This document shows positions 1 through 11,640 of a DNA stretch of 64,000 bases, piece after piece. A program made the translations under genes and the position numbers. Position 1 is the stretch's first letter. Every line of letters starts with the position of its first letter. Source of the stretch: Lunularia cruciata (Eukaryota > Streptophyta > Marchantiopsida > Lunulariales > Lunulariaceae); contig OX419757.1 of NCBI GenBank assembly GCA_948567375.1, positions 32,674,001-32,738,000 on the forward strand. The letters run 5' to 3'. Below the pieces are notes generated by a model. The model was not told the origin of the DNA. It saw only the letters and a program-made list of their open reading frames with translations, and ran no database searches.

Positions 1-3000
1 AGGTTGTGCATCCTCCTCAAGGCTACAAGTATGGTGGAACTTCTGATACTTTGGTGACAAGGGTTGCACCACAAGTAGTAGTTGCTCCAATTCTTGCACC
101 TCCACCAAAAGATCCACTCCAAACCATCACAGAACAACTTGCGGATCTCAAGATCAATGTGGTGCAACTATGGGAGAAGAGAGAGGTGGATCAGAATGTA
201 GGGAGAGGACCTAGGAGTTATGGAAACTATCCATATAGAGGAGGCCAACCAGCCAACAATTTCAATGATAGAAATTGTTTTGGTTGTGGAGGAAGAGGCC
301 ATATCCAAAGGAATTGCCCAAATTCCACTTACCATGGAGGAAGGGGTTATGAGGGAGCCAATAGAGGGAAAGAGGGAGGTAGTGAAACCCAAGTGGCTCC
401 TAATCCCAACAAAGGTAAGGGGATAGCATCCATAGATGTGGTTGAGAGCAAGTATGAGAAGGGAGAGTGCTCAAACTCCAAGGGTCTTAATTTGGAGCTT
501 TTGGCACAAGAGAAGAAGAGAGCTCGTTTTGCAGAGGATGTTCACTCTTCTCAAGGATTTACTTCAAGCAAGGATACTCCTATGTCTACTAGGAGCACTC
601 ACACCTCAACACCATCAACAACAAAGACTCCAAGGAAGAAGTTGGGGATGGATGACTTCTTGATCTCAAAGCAACAATGGAACTACAATGTGTTGGAGGA
701 TGTTGGTAGTCACAAGGCTAACATCACAGTGGGCCAATTAATTGCTTTGAACCCTACCTTGAGAAAGGAGCTTAGAGGTGGTTTGAGTTCTACAAGGAGC
801 AAAAAGAAGAAGAAGGCAAAAGTTCCAGTATCAATGGGGGTGGTGGATGCCAAGCCAGCACCATGGGAGGCTTGTGAATATGCCTCCAAGATTGATGTGA
901 GAGTGAATGGTCACAACATCAAGGATGCATTGGTTGATGGAGGATCAGCAGTGAATGCCATGTCAGAAAGGTTGATGAAGAAGTTGGGTATGATACCCTC
1001 AAGACCTTCAACATTTGTGGTGAGCATGGCAAACAAGCAACAAGTTCGACCAGTAGGGGTGATGGATAAGGTGGTAGTTTCAGTTATGGGAGTTCAAAAT
1101 CTCATGACTTTCCAAGTCTTGAAGGATTCAAGCTATGACTTACTTCTTGGGAGGCCATGGTTGAGAGCAGCACGCACAACTGATCGATGGCACAAAGGGT
1201 ACTTGAGGATTGGGCCATCAAACCATAGAGTCACTGTTCCTGTGACTAACACCACCAACACTTCACATTCAGATACACCATCTTCTGATTATTGGGAATC
1301 AGATTCTGAAGAAGGAGCTTCAGGTGTGGACACAAGCATGGAAGAGGAGACTTCAACGGAGGAGGATGAAACTGAATCTGATTCAGATGTGTATCCTTTG
1401 TGTGCTATGGATTTTGCACCTAAGCTAGAGGTTTTGAAGGACCCAGATAAATCACCATTGACACTTGAGGAGGTAGAGAGAAGGTTATCTACCCTCAAGT
1501 ATGGCCCAAATGTTACCAAGGAGGAGAAGGTGAGATTTGAGGAGATTTTCCGCAAGTTCATCCATGTGTTTGCTTTTAGTTACAAGGATTTGAAGGAAGT
1601 CACCTTGGAGGAGCACAAGATAGAGGTGGAGTCACATGCAAGACCAATCCGCCAAAAGCAACGTCGCATTAGCCCACCAATATCTTTGGTTGTGAAGGAG
1701 GAGATTGATAAGCTCAAGGAGGCTGGATTTATCTTTGAGGTGGAGAATTCAGAATGGGTGTCTCCAATTGTCATTGTGAAGAAAAAGAATGGCAAGCTTC
1801 GGGTATGTGTGGATTACAAGAAGCTCAATGCTGTTACCAAGAAGGACTACTACCCATTGCCATTCATTGATGAGATCTTGGAGGAGGTTGCAGGTCATGA
1901 GAGGTACAGTTTTGGAGATGGTTATAGTGGATATAACCAAATAAAGATTGCACCAGAGCATCAACAACTCACCACATTCACCACACCTTGGGGAACTTAC
2001 GCTTTCAAGGTCATGCCTTTTGGGCTTTGCAATGCTCCAGCCACATTCCAACGGTTCATGAACAAGGTATTTGAACCTTTCATTGGGAAATTTGTGAGAG
2101 ATTTCATTGATGACTTTTGTGTCTATGGGAGCAAGGAGGAGCACTTTGAGCACCTAATCAAAGTCTTGCAACGCTTGGATGAGGCAAATGCATCACTCAA
2201 CCCAGAGAAGTGCATTTTTGGATGTGAAGAAGGTCTACTTTTGGGGCACATCATCTCCAAGGATGGAATAGCAGTTGATCCTGAGAAGGTGAGGAAAATC
2301 TCAGACCTTCCATTCCCTTCAAGCTTGACAAAGTTACGCCAATTCTTGGGAATGGTTGGGTACTATAGGAGGTTCATCTTCTCATTTTCCAACAAGGCTT
2401 ATGCATTGACCATCTACATGAAGAAGGGTGTAGATTACATGGTGATTTTGGAAGACAAGGAGGCTCTCAAAGCTTTTGAGGAGCTCAAGCAATCCCTTGT
2501 TGTAGCTCCAATTCTTGCTAAACCTGATTGGAGTAAGCCTTTCATCCTCTACACTGATGCTTCTAATGTAGCTATAGGATGCACTCTTAGTCAATTAGAC
2601 CAAGATGGGCATGATCATCCAATAGCTTATGCTAGTAGGCAGATGGTTTCAGCAGAGAAGAACTACTCTGTCACAGAGAGAGAAGGGTTGGCAGTGATCT
2701 TTGGTCTCAAGAAGTTTAGACACTACTTGATTGGAGGGAAAGCCACAATTGTCACGGATCACAAGGCTTTGAAGTACATCTTCAACAAGCCTAATGTTGA
2801 AGGGAGACTAGCAAGGTGGATGATACTCTTGTCTGAGTATGACTACACAATTGAGGATAGGCCAGGAAAGAAACATGCAAATGCTGATTTGTTATCTAGA
2901 GCCTATGATCATGATGGAGATGAGCCAGTAGATGATTCCTTCCCGGATGAGGAGCTCATGACAATCTCAGTCACTCAAGAGATTCCAATGGAGTACAAGG

Positions 3001-4259
3001 AGATTGTGGATTTTGTGACAAGAGGTAACTATCCAGAAGGGATGCATGCTAGGGAGAGGAAGGCCCTTGCAGCAAGATCTAGACCTTACACAATGGTGGA
3101 GGATATTCTTTTTCACCAAGGAGCAGATGGTCTACTTCGAAGAGCAGTGGGTAAGGAAGAGTCTATCCTACTCATAAAGGAGTTTCATGAAGGTTTAGTA
3201 TGTGGAGGACACTTTGCAGGAAAGGTGACTGCTTTCAAGATTCTAGATGCAGGTTACCATTGGAGAGGGATTTTCAAGGATTGTCTTGATTATTGCAAAA
3301 CTTGTCATGTTTGTCAAGCTTTTGCTAGAAAGTCTACATCCACTCCACCACTTAGATCAATTCCATTGCTAGGACCTTTTGAGAAGTGGGGAATTGATTT
3401 TGTAGGACCTCTCAATAGAACCCCAAGGAACAATCGGTACATTGTGGTAGTTACTGATTACCTTACCAAGTGGGTTGAGGCTAGACCATTGAGGGACAAG
3501 AATGAAGATGAAGTGGGTAGATTTCTTTATGAACGCATTATCACTAGGTTTGGATGCCCTTTGGAGTTGGTTTCTGATAGAGGAGGAGAGTTTACATGAA
3601 GCATTACTACAGCCATGCTACGACATTTCTCTATCACACATAGAGTAACTACATCCTATAAGCCAAATTCCAATGGCTTGGCAGAGAGAACCAATCAGAC
3701 CTTGTGCATGATGTTGGCCAAAGATGCAGAAATGGAGGGGGCTAAACATCATTGGGACAAGAGGATTCATGCAGTTTTGTGGGAGTATAGGACAACCATG
3801 AAGACTTCCACTGGATATTCTCCATTCCAATTGGTGTATGGTATTGAGTCTACCTTACCTATTCACTTTGATCTTCCTACCTTCCAAAGCATTCATAGGA
3901 GATTGAAGAAAGCACAAGGAAGTGATGCAGGGAAGTCAAGGAAGGATCAACTCATGGAGTTGGAAGAGGCAAGAGCAGTTGCTATGGTTCGAGTGGAGCA
4001 AGCCCAAAGGAAACAAAAGGAGAGCTATGACAAGAGGCAAGGCAAGAAGAAGGTGGAGCCTTTCAAAGAAGGTGATTGGGTAATGTTGTTTGATTCCATT
4101 CGATTCAAGAGAGTGCAAAAGAAGTTTTTGCCTAAGTACTTTGGACCTTTCATAGTAGAGAAGGTGTGGGGCAATTACACCTATGATCTCAAGGAGTTGG
4201 GAGGAAGACACTTTGATAGGATTAACCATGATAAGTTGAAGATGTACCATAGAAGGTAG
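1..4259 (+). pseudogene. gag-pol polyprotein of A1 (5' truncated by window edge, one stop)
   Basis: Open from the window edge. In order: a CCHC zinc knuckle (near 276-317), an aspartic protease with VDGGS in place of the usual D-S/T-G (near 934-948), reverse transcriptase with the catalytic FIDDF (near 2103-2117), RNase H starting at YTDAS, a C-terminal HADLLSR-type RNase H motif, the integrase HHCC finger ending CHVC, and the integrase DDE core. The frame is broken by a TGA at 3597-3599, just after the integrase SDRGGEF motif; A2 reads GGA at that codon, so this is a G-to-T change. The frame reopens at 3615 and ends at TAG 4257-4259 after a GPY/F-like end with no chromodomain. Apart from the one stop, the visible coding sequence is intact. 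Confidence 0.92.
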
Positions 4260-4296
4260 AGAGACCTTCACTTTGAGGACAAAGTGAAAACTTAGT

Positions 4297-4307
4297 CCGG
4301 GGGTAAA
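4297..4307 (+). other. Polypurine tract of A1
   Basis: The bases CCGGGGGTAAA lie directly before the LTR start TGTAACACCC. The same stretch precedes the 3' LTR of A2. Such G-rich runs prime plus-strand DNA synthesis in LTR elements. Confidence 0.65.
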
Positions 4308-4986
4308 TGTAACACCCATTTGTGCATGTGTGTGGTATTGTGATATTTAGCTTGGTATTACAAGTACTTAAGAGATATTATTTATATAGAGATAAAGGAT
4401 GGTTCTATATTAGTCATGGTTAGCTAAAGTTAGTCATAGCTAAGATAGATGGGACCTTACTTTAGAGGAAGTAGAAAAGATGAGCACCACTATTTTGGAT
4501 TTTAGTGTGTTGACTTGGTATTATTCCTAGGTGTTTGGCTTTGGGGAAAGAGTTGAGAACTCTTGGGCCCGCAAGCCTTTTTGTTTTGGATTCTTCTTTA
4601 GTCCAAGGATAGCCCATGTGAAGGAATCCTTGCTTTAGTGGTTGGGTCAAGATAAGGGGAATATGCCCATGTGAATGGATATTCCTTTCTACTTTTTGAC
4701 TTTACTTGACTTTTAGTCTAGTAACTTGAGTTACTACGGTAATTAGTAACTTTGGTACGTAACTATTTCACAAGTATATAAACAAGGAGTGAGGAGGTAC
4801 TCATCATCCTTTCATTTGCAACTATCTCTCTCTCATTGAGTTCTCTAGTGAGCAATGTCTTGAGTCTTGGAGTGTTAGCCTTGGAGGAGTATGATGGAGT
4901 TGGGGTTCCTTGCCTTCTTAGTCCATGGTGCGCTACCATAATAGCCATCAGAGGTTCATCTTGAGTGAGAGACAGGCCGGCTCACA
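4308..4986 (+). repeat. 3' LTR of A1
   Basis: 679-bp LTR from TGTAACACCC to GGCTCACA. It has the same length as both A2 LTRs and differs from them at a few visible points (for example TTTATATAG versus TTTATACAG, AATTAGTAAC versus AATTATTAAC, CATCTTGAG versus CATCCTGAG). It has a TATATAA box before a pyrimidine-rich CATCATCC segment. The short open frames inside it have no coding meaning. Confidence 0.95.
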
Positions 4987-6947
4987 GTACACAATGGGTT
5001 TATCTCAAATGGTGCTCGATAACAACATGTATCTCAAGCCCCAATGAGAGAGGAGATTGACTCTGATTTGGAGTTTGATATAGGAGTTTATTCAATTGAG
5101 AGTGCAGGTGTGTCCACATTGTTGTTGTAAGACATAGATAAGATTTAAGGGGTATCCAAAGGTCCCAAACACTACTCTGGTACAATGAATACTATTGAGG
5201 TGGATGATTTCATCCAACAGTTTGATAGTTGGTGTGATCTACAATAGATGCAAAACTTGATTTTGTTCACACCCTTCATGGCATGGAAGGGGTTGTTTTA
5301 ACACTTAGAGGTGTCCACTTATGGATGACTATCATGAGTTCCGGAGAACTCACATGGAGGAGATCAAGAGATGGAGATAATATTGGTCTTCAAACTACAT
5401 CTCCATCACTTTAGGCTCAATTGCTAGGGGTAGATTTGTAGTACACACAAGCTCTAGACCTAGTAGTGTTGGTGGATCTAGTGGAGTTACACTAGAGATG
5501 CTGCTACTATGAGTGGAAGTACCACTACATGAGGAGGTGTAGTATTGAGGTTTAACTCTATGATGGATTTCTTCTAGTGCTTGAGGTAGAAATACCAAGG
5601 AGTGTGGACTGACAAGCTGAAGCGCTTGCAAGAGTTTTAACAAAAGGTTGTAAAGAGCCTATGTGAGGTATAGACTCGCATGAGATGGTGCATCAGTTTC
5701 ACTCAAGGAGTTACTGAGGCCCAAGCAATCCAATTTTGGTATAAGATCTTGGACAAGGAGTTGTGATGTAGAGTGCATGATATTACATTATTACAAGCTA
5801 CTTCACCTACTTTGGCAATGGTCTTTAGTTTGGCTGAGCACATTGAGCTCAACATGGTGGAGGAGAGAGTGGTGATATTTGGATTTGGTGAGGAGATCTC
5901 ATCCATAACTATTACTTCTTCTAGAGTGCAATAGAGTGTACCATGCCTTGTTGGCTTCTAAGGACAAAGTGGATAGCCCATATCCTATCGAACAACTAAA
6001 GGCCTAGTATAGCTAGACCCTTATCTTCATTTTCAAGTCAGCATCAGCCAATGAGTGGTGGTGTTGCTTGTTGGATTCATGGTGGACCTCACCATAAGAG
6101 AGAGTGCACTAAAGGCAGCAGACATGATACCTCTAGTGCATCACAGCCACCATAAAGACAATGTGACCATTGCCATAGATTTGGTCACACTAGTGATTGA
6201 TGCTTTGACCGATACTGTGACCTTCACCTAGAGTTACGGAGTGATAGGGCTACTATAGTAGGTGGTAGAGGAGCTCTAGGTCATGGAGGACAAGGTGGTA
6301 AAGGTGGTGGTAGAGGATCCATACCTAGTAGGGGTGTAGTACTTGCCCTTGCTTCTAATACAACCATGGCTACTTGGATTGAGTAGTTGGAGTAGATATT
6401 GGCTACCATGGCCATAGCTCAAAGGAGATCAGATTTGGATGTTGAGGCTTCTACCTCTTATGCTAGTTATAAAGACATCTTGGACTTTATGTGCGGAGCA
6501 GCACAAGTAGATGCATTTGCCACAATGACTAAAAGTGTAGTACGTGCTCTAGAGCCTACACGAGCATTAGTGAAATTAGACCCATAGAGAAGAGAGGTTG
6601 GTAGATAGGTCAAACTCCCCCAATCTTTCACACTCTTTTAGGCACTACAAACAACATCCTTGGCTCGTAGACATCCTAGTGCAAGTGTGGTATGTGGTGA
6701 TGGAGTGTATGATAGACTAGATGTTAGTCAACCACTTTCTACTACATAGATTGAGTCTAGCATGATATTGGGGTGGCTCAATTGATCATGGGCTTCCTTT
6801 TATTCTCAACCAATGATATGTTTACCCAGCTCCAATGTTTTGGTTGGTTGCCATACTTTGTAAGAGTAAGGATGATGTGGTTCCTATTTCTAGAGCAAAA
6901 TTGGTTGATAGTGGAGTTGACTTGATTGAGGAGCATGGGATATGCTC
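4987..6947 (+). pseudogene. gag of B-host (zinc knuckles)
   Basis: No long open frame survives, but it aligns with the minus-strand gag of B-guest (30560-28537). Shared stretches include one reading ...FTPFMAWKG (5270-5292), a YHEFRRxHxEE stretch near 5330-5360, and two zinc knuckles. The first knuckle (about 6068-6110) has lost a cysteine; the second (about 6161-6208) reads C-x2-C-x4-H-x4-C and is followed by Gly/Arg-rich repeats (6270-6340). The last 100 bases read VDSGVDLIEEHG, shared with B-guest. Many in-frame TAG and TGA codons sit where CAG, CGA or TGG would be expected, a C-to-T/G-to-A decay pattern. Confidence 0.75.
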
Positions 6948-7628
6948 TGTAACACCCATTTGTGCAGGTATGTGTTATTGGGATATTTAGTTTGGTATAA
7001 TAAGTACTTGAGTGATATTATTTATGTAAAGATAAAGGATTGTTCTACATTAGTTATGATTAGCTAAAGTAAATTATAGCTAAGATAGAGAGAACCTTAC
7101 TTTAGAGGAAATGGAAAAGATGAGCACCACTATTTTGGATTCTAGTGTGTTGATTTGGTATTATTCTTAGGTGTTTGGTTTTGAAGAAAGAGTTGAAAAC
7201 TCTTGGACCCACAAGCCTTTTTGTTTTAGATTCTTCTATAGTCCAAGGATAGCCCATGTGAAGGAATCCTTGACTTAGTGGTTGGGTCAAGATAAGACTA
7301 CATGCTTAGGAGAATATTCCCATGAGCATAAATATTCCTATAGCTTTTTGACTTTTAGCCTAGTAATTTGAGTTACTCCAATAATTAATAACTTTGGTAT
7401 GTAACTATTTCACAAGTATATAAACTAGGGGTGAGGAGGTACTCATCATCCTTTCATTCACAACTATCTCTCTCTCATTGAATTCTCTAGTGAGCAATGG
7501 TTTGAGTCTTGGAGTGTTAGCCTTGGAAGCATATGATGGAGTTGGGGTTCTTGACCTCCTTAGTCCATAATGCACTACCATAATAGCCATCAGAGGTTCA
7601 TGTTGAGTGAGAGACATGTCGGCTCATA
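6948..7628 (+). repeat. Solo LTR of family A inside B-host
   Basis: 681-bp copy of the A LTR, TGTAACACCC to GGCTCATA, with no internal sequence. It is flanked by GCTC on both sides (6944-6947 and 7629-7632), a 4-bp target duplication, so it is a true insertion reduced to one LTR by LTR-LTR recombination. It is clearly more diverged than the A1/A2 LTRs. B-host sequence resumes at 7633 with ...CCAATGGCTTATGGC, which matches the segment before the protease in B-guest. Confidence 0.93.
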
Positions 7629-7712
7629 GCTCAACGACCAATGGCTTATGGCAAGCAACAACAACTAGGTTGGAGGAGTTACCAGCTAGACTTGCCTTTG
7701 AGCAAGTTTGGT

Positions 7713-8251
7713 TGTCGTGCGTATATACATCGCTACACAACATCATACACTATAAAAGCACAACTCACACATAAATCATACATAGACTCTAAAGTGCCAT
7801 AATAATCAGATTGTTTATAACTCTCAAATCAACTCAACTCAGATCAGTACTTGATTTGTCACTCTATCAATTGTCAACAATTGGGCACTGATTACAGTCA
7901 AGCCACACCCACTCTAGCTAAGAGAATCCAGTTGACACTTGCTGGCCTATGTCCACCATAGCCAAGAACTCAAAGGCTCAACATCAGAGAAGTGAGCTCT
8001 CTGGAGCTACACTTTGAAAGTATACCCTTGGACTTGAGCTAAGTTTGAAACCCTAACGGTCCCATTGACGGTACACTTGATGGTGCAAATGGTGCAAAAA
8101 GATGGTGGGCCCCACCATGAAGTCAGTATCTCAAAACAAAATCTTACCATCAAAAATTAGTTTATGGGAAATTGTTGAAATACCTTTAACTACTATCACT
8201 GTAACTCCAATGTCTGAGCAATCTAGCTGCAACACTACAAATGGCATGACA
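7713..8251 (-). repeat. 3' terminal repeat of B-guest
   Basis: Minus-strand segment from TGTCATGCC (8251) to GCACGACA (7713). The portion 8251-7803 matches 32190-31740 at the other end of the element, in the same orientation, which makes it the LTR. The final 87 bases (7799-7713), starting TGGCACTTTAGAG, are absent from the 5' copy but match 8356-8254 and the end of B-host (48966-49069). The outer ends form an 8-base inverted repeat, TGTCRTGC. Confidence 0.7.
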
Positions 8252-8253
8252 GT

Positions 8254-8356
8254 TGTTGTGCATATATACATTGCTACACAACATACATCATTGTCAACAT
8301 CATATACTATGGAAGCACAACTCACACATAAGTCATACATAGACTTTAAAGTGCCA
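8254..8356 (-). repeat. TGGCAC repeat unit preceding the B-guest 3' LTR
   Basis: 103-bp minus-strand segment from TGGCACTTTAAAG to GCACAACA, directly after a purine-rich tract (AGGGAGAGGGGG, about 8364-8375) that could be the polypurine tract. It repeats at 7713-7799 and 48966-49069. It is either the start of a longer LTR or a duplicated LTR tail; the copies in this window do not decide between these. Confidence 0.6.
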
Positions 8357-8538
8357 TAATTGCCCCCTCTCCCTAAGCTGGCGGTTAGGTCCCTCTAACT
8401 CCAGATAGCCATCTACTCCATATATATGGTATACCCTATGATGGGCAAAGATCAAAAGGCCGGGTGCTATGGAGTCCCCTTGTTAATTGCCTACCTGCAA
8501 TTATACTATATAAAGAATGATTTAGCTATAGGTCAAGT

Positions 8539-8673
8539 ACATCTAGGACATAACCACTTTCTCTAAAAAACCACCATAAGGGAAGGAGTCATTCATGCCA
8601 TATGCTATCCTCTCAAACAGCTATCACACACTAACATAGTAGCAGCTCCACCAGAAGAGCCACATAACATACA
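8539..8673 (-). pseudogene. PHD finger at the C-terminus of B-guest Pol
   Basis: Minus-strand reading gives CMLC, then VCDSC, then HMA, then CPRC, the spacing of a C4HC3 PHD zinc finger. The tryptophan before the histidine is now TAG and the following cysteine TGA. The B-host copy at 48660-48794 keeps those two residues but has lost the histidine, so the two copies together define the finger. PHD fingers bind histone H3 tails; here it sits downstream of integrase, where chromoviruses carry a chromodomain. A role in target choice is inferred. Confidence 0.78.
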
Positions 8674-8879
8674 CCTCAAGCCTGCACATACAAGTGCCAA
8701 GCTTGGGTCTAAAGTACCATCAATGTTTGGGAGGTGGCATGGCGCACAATTGTGCACATGATCCTTCCAAACAACGCCATCATGTCCTTTGAACACAAGG
8801 ACTCTAGATGGCAAAACTCACGCACTCTTAAGATAGTGTGGCTTGTCAAATTATCAAGTGTCATTGGTGCTATCTGTTG

Positions 8880-9990
8880 TAGATATACATAGTCTCTTGG
8901 ATGAAATTGATGGATTGAGGGTTATAACCTCCTCCTTGAATGGTAGCATAGCATAAGGTATCTCTATGTTGAGCAATTGCCAAGTTCTCAAAGGCCATTG
9001 GCATCACTCTTTGAAAGATCTCTGCCCGTTGAGAACATGAGCTCATCCATACATCTGGATCATCCAAGTCCAAAACTACAATAGCATCTTGACAAATGGT
9101 TGTAGGTAAACCTGGATCTTGTCCATAGAGTAGGAAGTAAGGAGAGAAAGATGCTAAGGAGGCTTGCAGGCTGAACTAATAGCCCATGGCCAACCAAGGT
9201 AACTAGAGATCCCAATCTCCCAAGTGGCCTCTTTGCAAACCATACTTTTGCAATCCTCTCTTCACCGTCTGAAACACTCTCTTTGCTAAGCCATCTGCCT
9301 TAGGGTGATCTTGAGATGTAGTACAATGATCAATCAAAGCCTTGTCACACAAGACTTGAAAATCTCCCAAGAACTTTGTACCCTTATCAATCAAAACCTC
9401 AGCTGGTGCACCAAAATGACTAAGAACTTGATCCAAGAATGAGTAAGATGTCCCTTCACTAGACTTGTTAGGAAGTGCCACCAACTCAATCCACTTGGAG
9501 AAGTGCTCCACCATTACCAAACATACCGATGATGTCTCACAATCAACGGTAAAGGTCCAATGGTAACTCAATCCCATGATAGGTAACGAGTGTAACTATG
9601 GCATAGGAGCATTGAATGATGGTCTAACTTGGTCACAAACCACACATCTAGCAACAAACTATTGTACCTTGGTCTGCATACTGTGCCACCAATAATGACT
9701 CTAGAGTAAGCTATTTGTATGCTTTACTCCAAAATGTCCTAGCTCCTCATGAGCATGATGGACCAAATGTGGTCTTTGAGATAGAAGTGATACTATTTGC
9801 ACTCTACCATCCTCCCATACACACAAAAGGTGTATGCCCTCCAATCTGAATTGTCTGGCTCACTAAAGGACACAATCTCTCTCCTTGGCTCCAACTGTGC
9901 CACCCACAAGACCAATGCAAAGATAGTCTATTACTAAGATGTCACCATGAATGTCTCGCTGAACTGTACCAATATCTTCACTCTCTGGAT
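8880..9990 (-). pseudogene. Integrase of B-guest
   Basis: Minus-strand HHCC finger: HHAHEELGHFG (about 9776-9744) and CVVCDQ (near 9650). Catalytic core at 9577-9203, including VEHFSKW, LIDKGTKF (second catalytic Asp) and DHPKADGLAKR, where the usual catalytic Glu of a GLAER motif reads Lys. The downstream part (9190-8880) contains FSPYFLLYG, typical of gypsy integrase C-termini, then leads into the PHD region. The finger and core are interrupted by stops. Confidence 0.85.
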
Positions 9991-10099
9991 CTATGACCTC
10001 AATAACTCCTCTTATATGCACTAAGAGAGATACCACCAAAGCCTCAAAAAATATGCATAGAAAGGCAGATGCATGCCAACCTGGCACCATCTCCTCATT

Positions 10100-11640
10100 T
10101 ATCTCACCATGCCAATGTGCTCCAGCCTGATCCTACTGGCTGGGACATGGGTTTCTACTCAACCCATCTGCATCACGGTTCACCACTCCAGGTCTATGAA
10201 CAACCGTGAAATCATACTCCTGTTAAATCAGAGCCCATCATGCAAGCTTCCCTACAAGCTTGACTGACTCCATCAACCACTTCAATGGCTGATGATCAGT
10301 GATAAGAGTGAAAGGGTTACCAAATAGGTAACATGGGAAATGTGCTACTACCCAAATATGAGGGAGAGTGCTTGGCAGCAACCAAGCACTCTCCCTCATA
10401 TAAACTATACTTTGTCTCCACTAAATTTTTGGAGCAGCTAACATAGGCCACCACAAACTCCTTCTCTTAATCATCATGCTCCAAGCCCCAACATACTCCA
10501 ATCAGTATGAACTTGAAATGGTCTTCCTCTAATCGGTCTCCTCAAAATAGGAGCAGATGTCAACCTCTCCTTGAGCTCTACAAAAGCTCTCTCCTGCTCA
10601 TATCCTCAACACCACTCATGTGTGAGCTTGGTCAGCTTTATCAAAGCCTTAGCAATGGCACTAAATCCACATAGCGGCGATAGAAGTTCACCAACCCAAG
10701 GAATGCTCACACTCTGCTCACATTTGTAGGACAAGGAATACATGCAATAGCCTCCACCTAGGTCTATTGAACACCAAGTCCTCCAGGGTAGATAGTGTGA
10801 CCCAAATACTCAATCTGCTCATGGAAGAACCTACACACTTCTTAGGATGTAATTTGATTCCATGAGATTTCAACCTCTCAAACACCTCCAACAACTATCT
10901 CTCATGCTCCTCCACAATAGTGCTATAGACCAAAATGTCATCAATATAGGATTGAGCAAAATCCAATCCAGTTAGGATCTTATCTATGATCCTCTAGAAC
11001 TCAACAAGAGCATTCTTTAGCCCAAATAGTAAGAACCATCACTGATATAACACATCTTTGCCGTGAGGATCAATAGCCCAGAATGTTGTCTTGGACTTAT
11101 CCTCCTCTCTGATCAGCAATTGATGATATCTCACTCAAAGATCCAAAATAATGAAGACCTTTGCATGCCCAATCTCATCAAAAATCTCTTTTGGTGTAGG
11201 CATGGCATACCAATCAGCCATGGTCTGTTGGTTGATAGGATGGTAATCTCCACACATCCACTTATCTGTGTAGTTGCCATGCATATCCTTCTTGACTAGC
11301 ATCACTGTAGCTGATGCATACTCTCTATGTGAGATCTCCATCAAACCAGCCTCAAAAAGGTCTCTACTCCGGCTTTGAATCAATGTCCTCTCCATGTCAT
11401 TATAGCAATAAGGACTTTGGGAAATTGGTGTATTGCTAGTCAACTCAATTTGTATACCAGATCCTTTCAAAGCCCCCAAATCTTTCATACTGAAGGAAAA
11501 ACAACTTGTGTAGCTCCTCAAGAACCTCCAAACCCTCCATCTTTCCTCTCCTATAAGCTTGGATCCAAGATCTGGCTCCTCCCAAGTATCCTCTATAACT
11601 ATAGTAGGAGAGGAAGATGTGATGGCCGGCTGCTACACTA
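10100..11640 (-). pseudogene. Reverse transcriptase and RNase H of B-guest
   Basis: Minus strand. RT starts near 11520; it contains MCGDYHPIN (11260-11234), a catalytic YIDD (10937-10926 region) and a GHTIYPGG-like stretch near 10800. RNase H follows, with VAYASRS-like and EGECLAA-like stretches at 10460-10360 and TDHQPLK near 10295. The order protease - RT - RNase H - integrase marks Ty3/gypsy rather than copia. Stops and frameshifts throughout. Confidence 0.87.

Larger units (their letters stand above)
1..4986 (+). mobile_element. Ty3/gypsy element A1, 3' part
   Basis: Right-hand part of a gypsy LTR retrotransposon whose 5' LTR, leader and gag start lie outside the window. What remains is the end of gag, protease, reverse transcriptase, RNase H, integrase and the 3' LTR. 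It is almost identical base for base to A2 at 23555-28536, so both are recent members of one family. It lies against B-host gag sequence at 4987, so it appears to have inserted into that element; the 4 bases after the LTR are GTAC, but the matching left-hand copy is outside the window. Confidence 0.93.

Noticed and set aside
1749-2153. Minus-strand open frame of 134 codons (also at 25301-25705)
   Set aside because: Opposite-strand shadow of the conserved A reverse transcriptase; no motif of its own.
4462-4948. Open frames inside A LTRs (repeated at 7102-7617, 20891-21377, 28012-28498)
   Set aside because: They lie within LTRs and are repeated only because the LTRs are repeated.
7713-8356. 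Treating the roughly 100-bp TGGCAC unit as the whole LTR of family B
   Set aside because: The 449-bp repeat is what occurs at both ends of B-guest, and the outer ends with their TGGT copies do not place the short unit at the 5' end. Kept as an open question.
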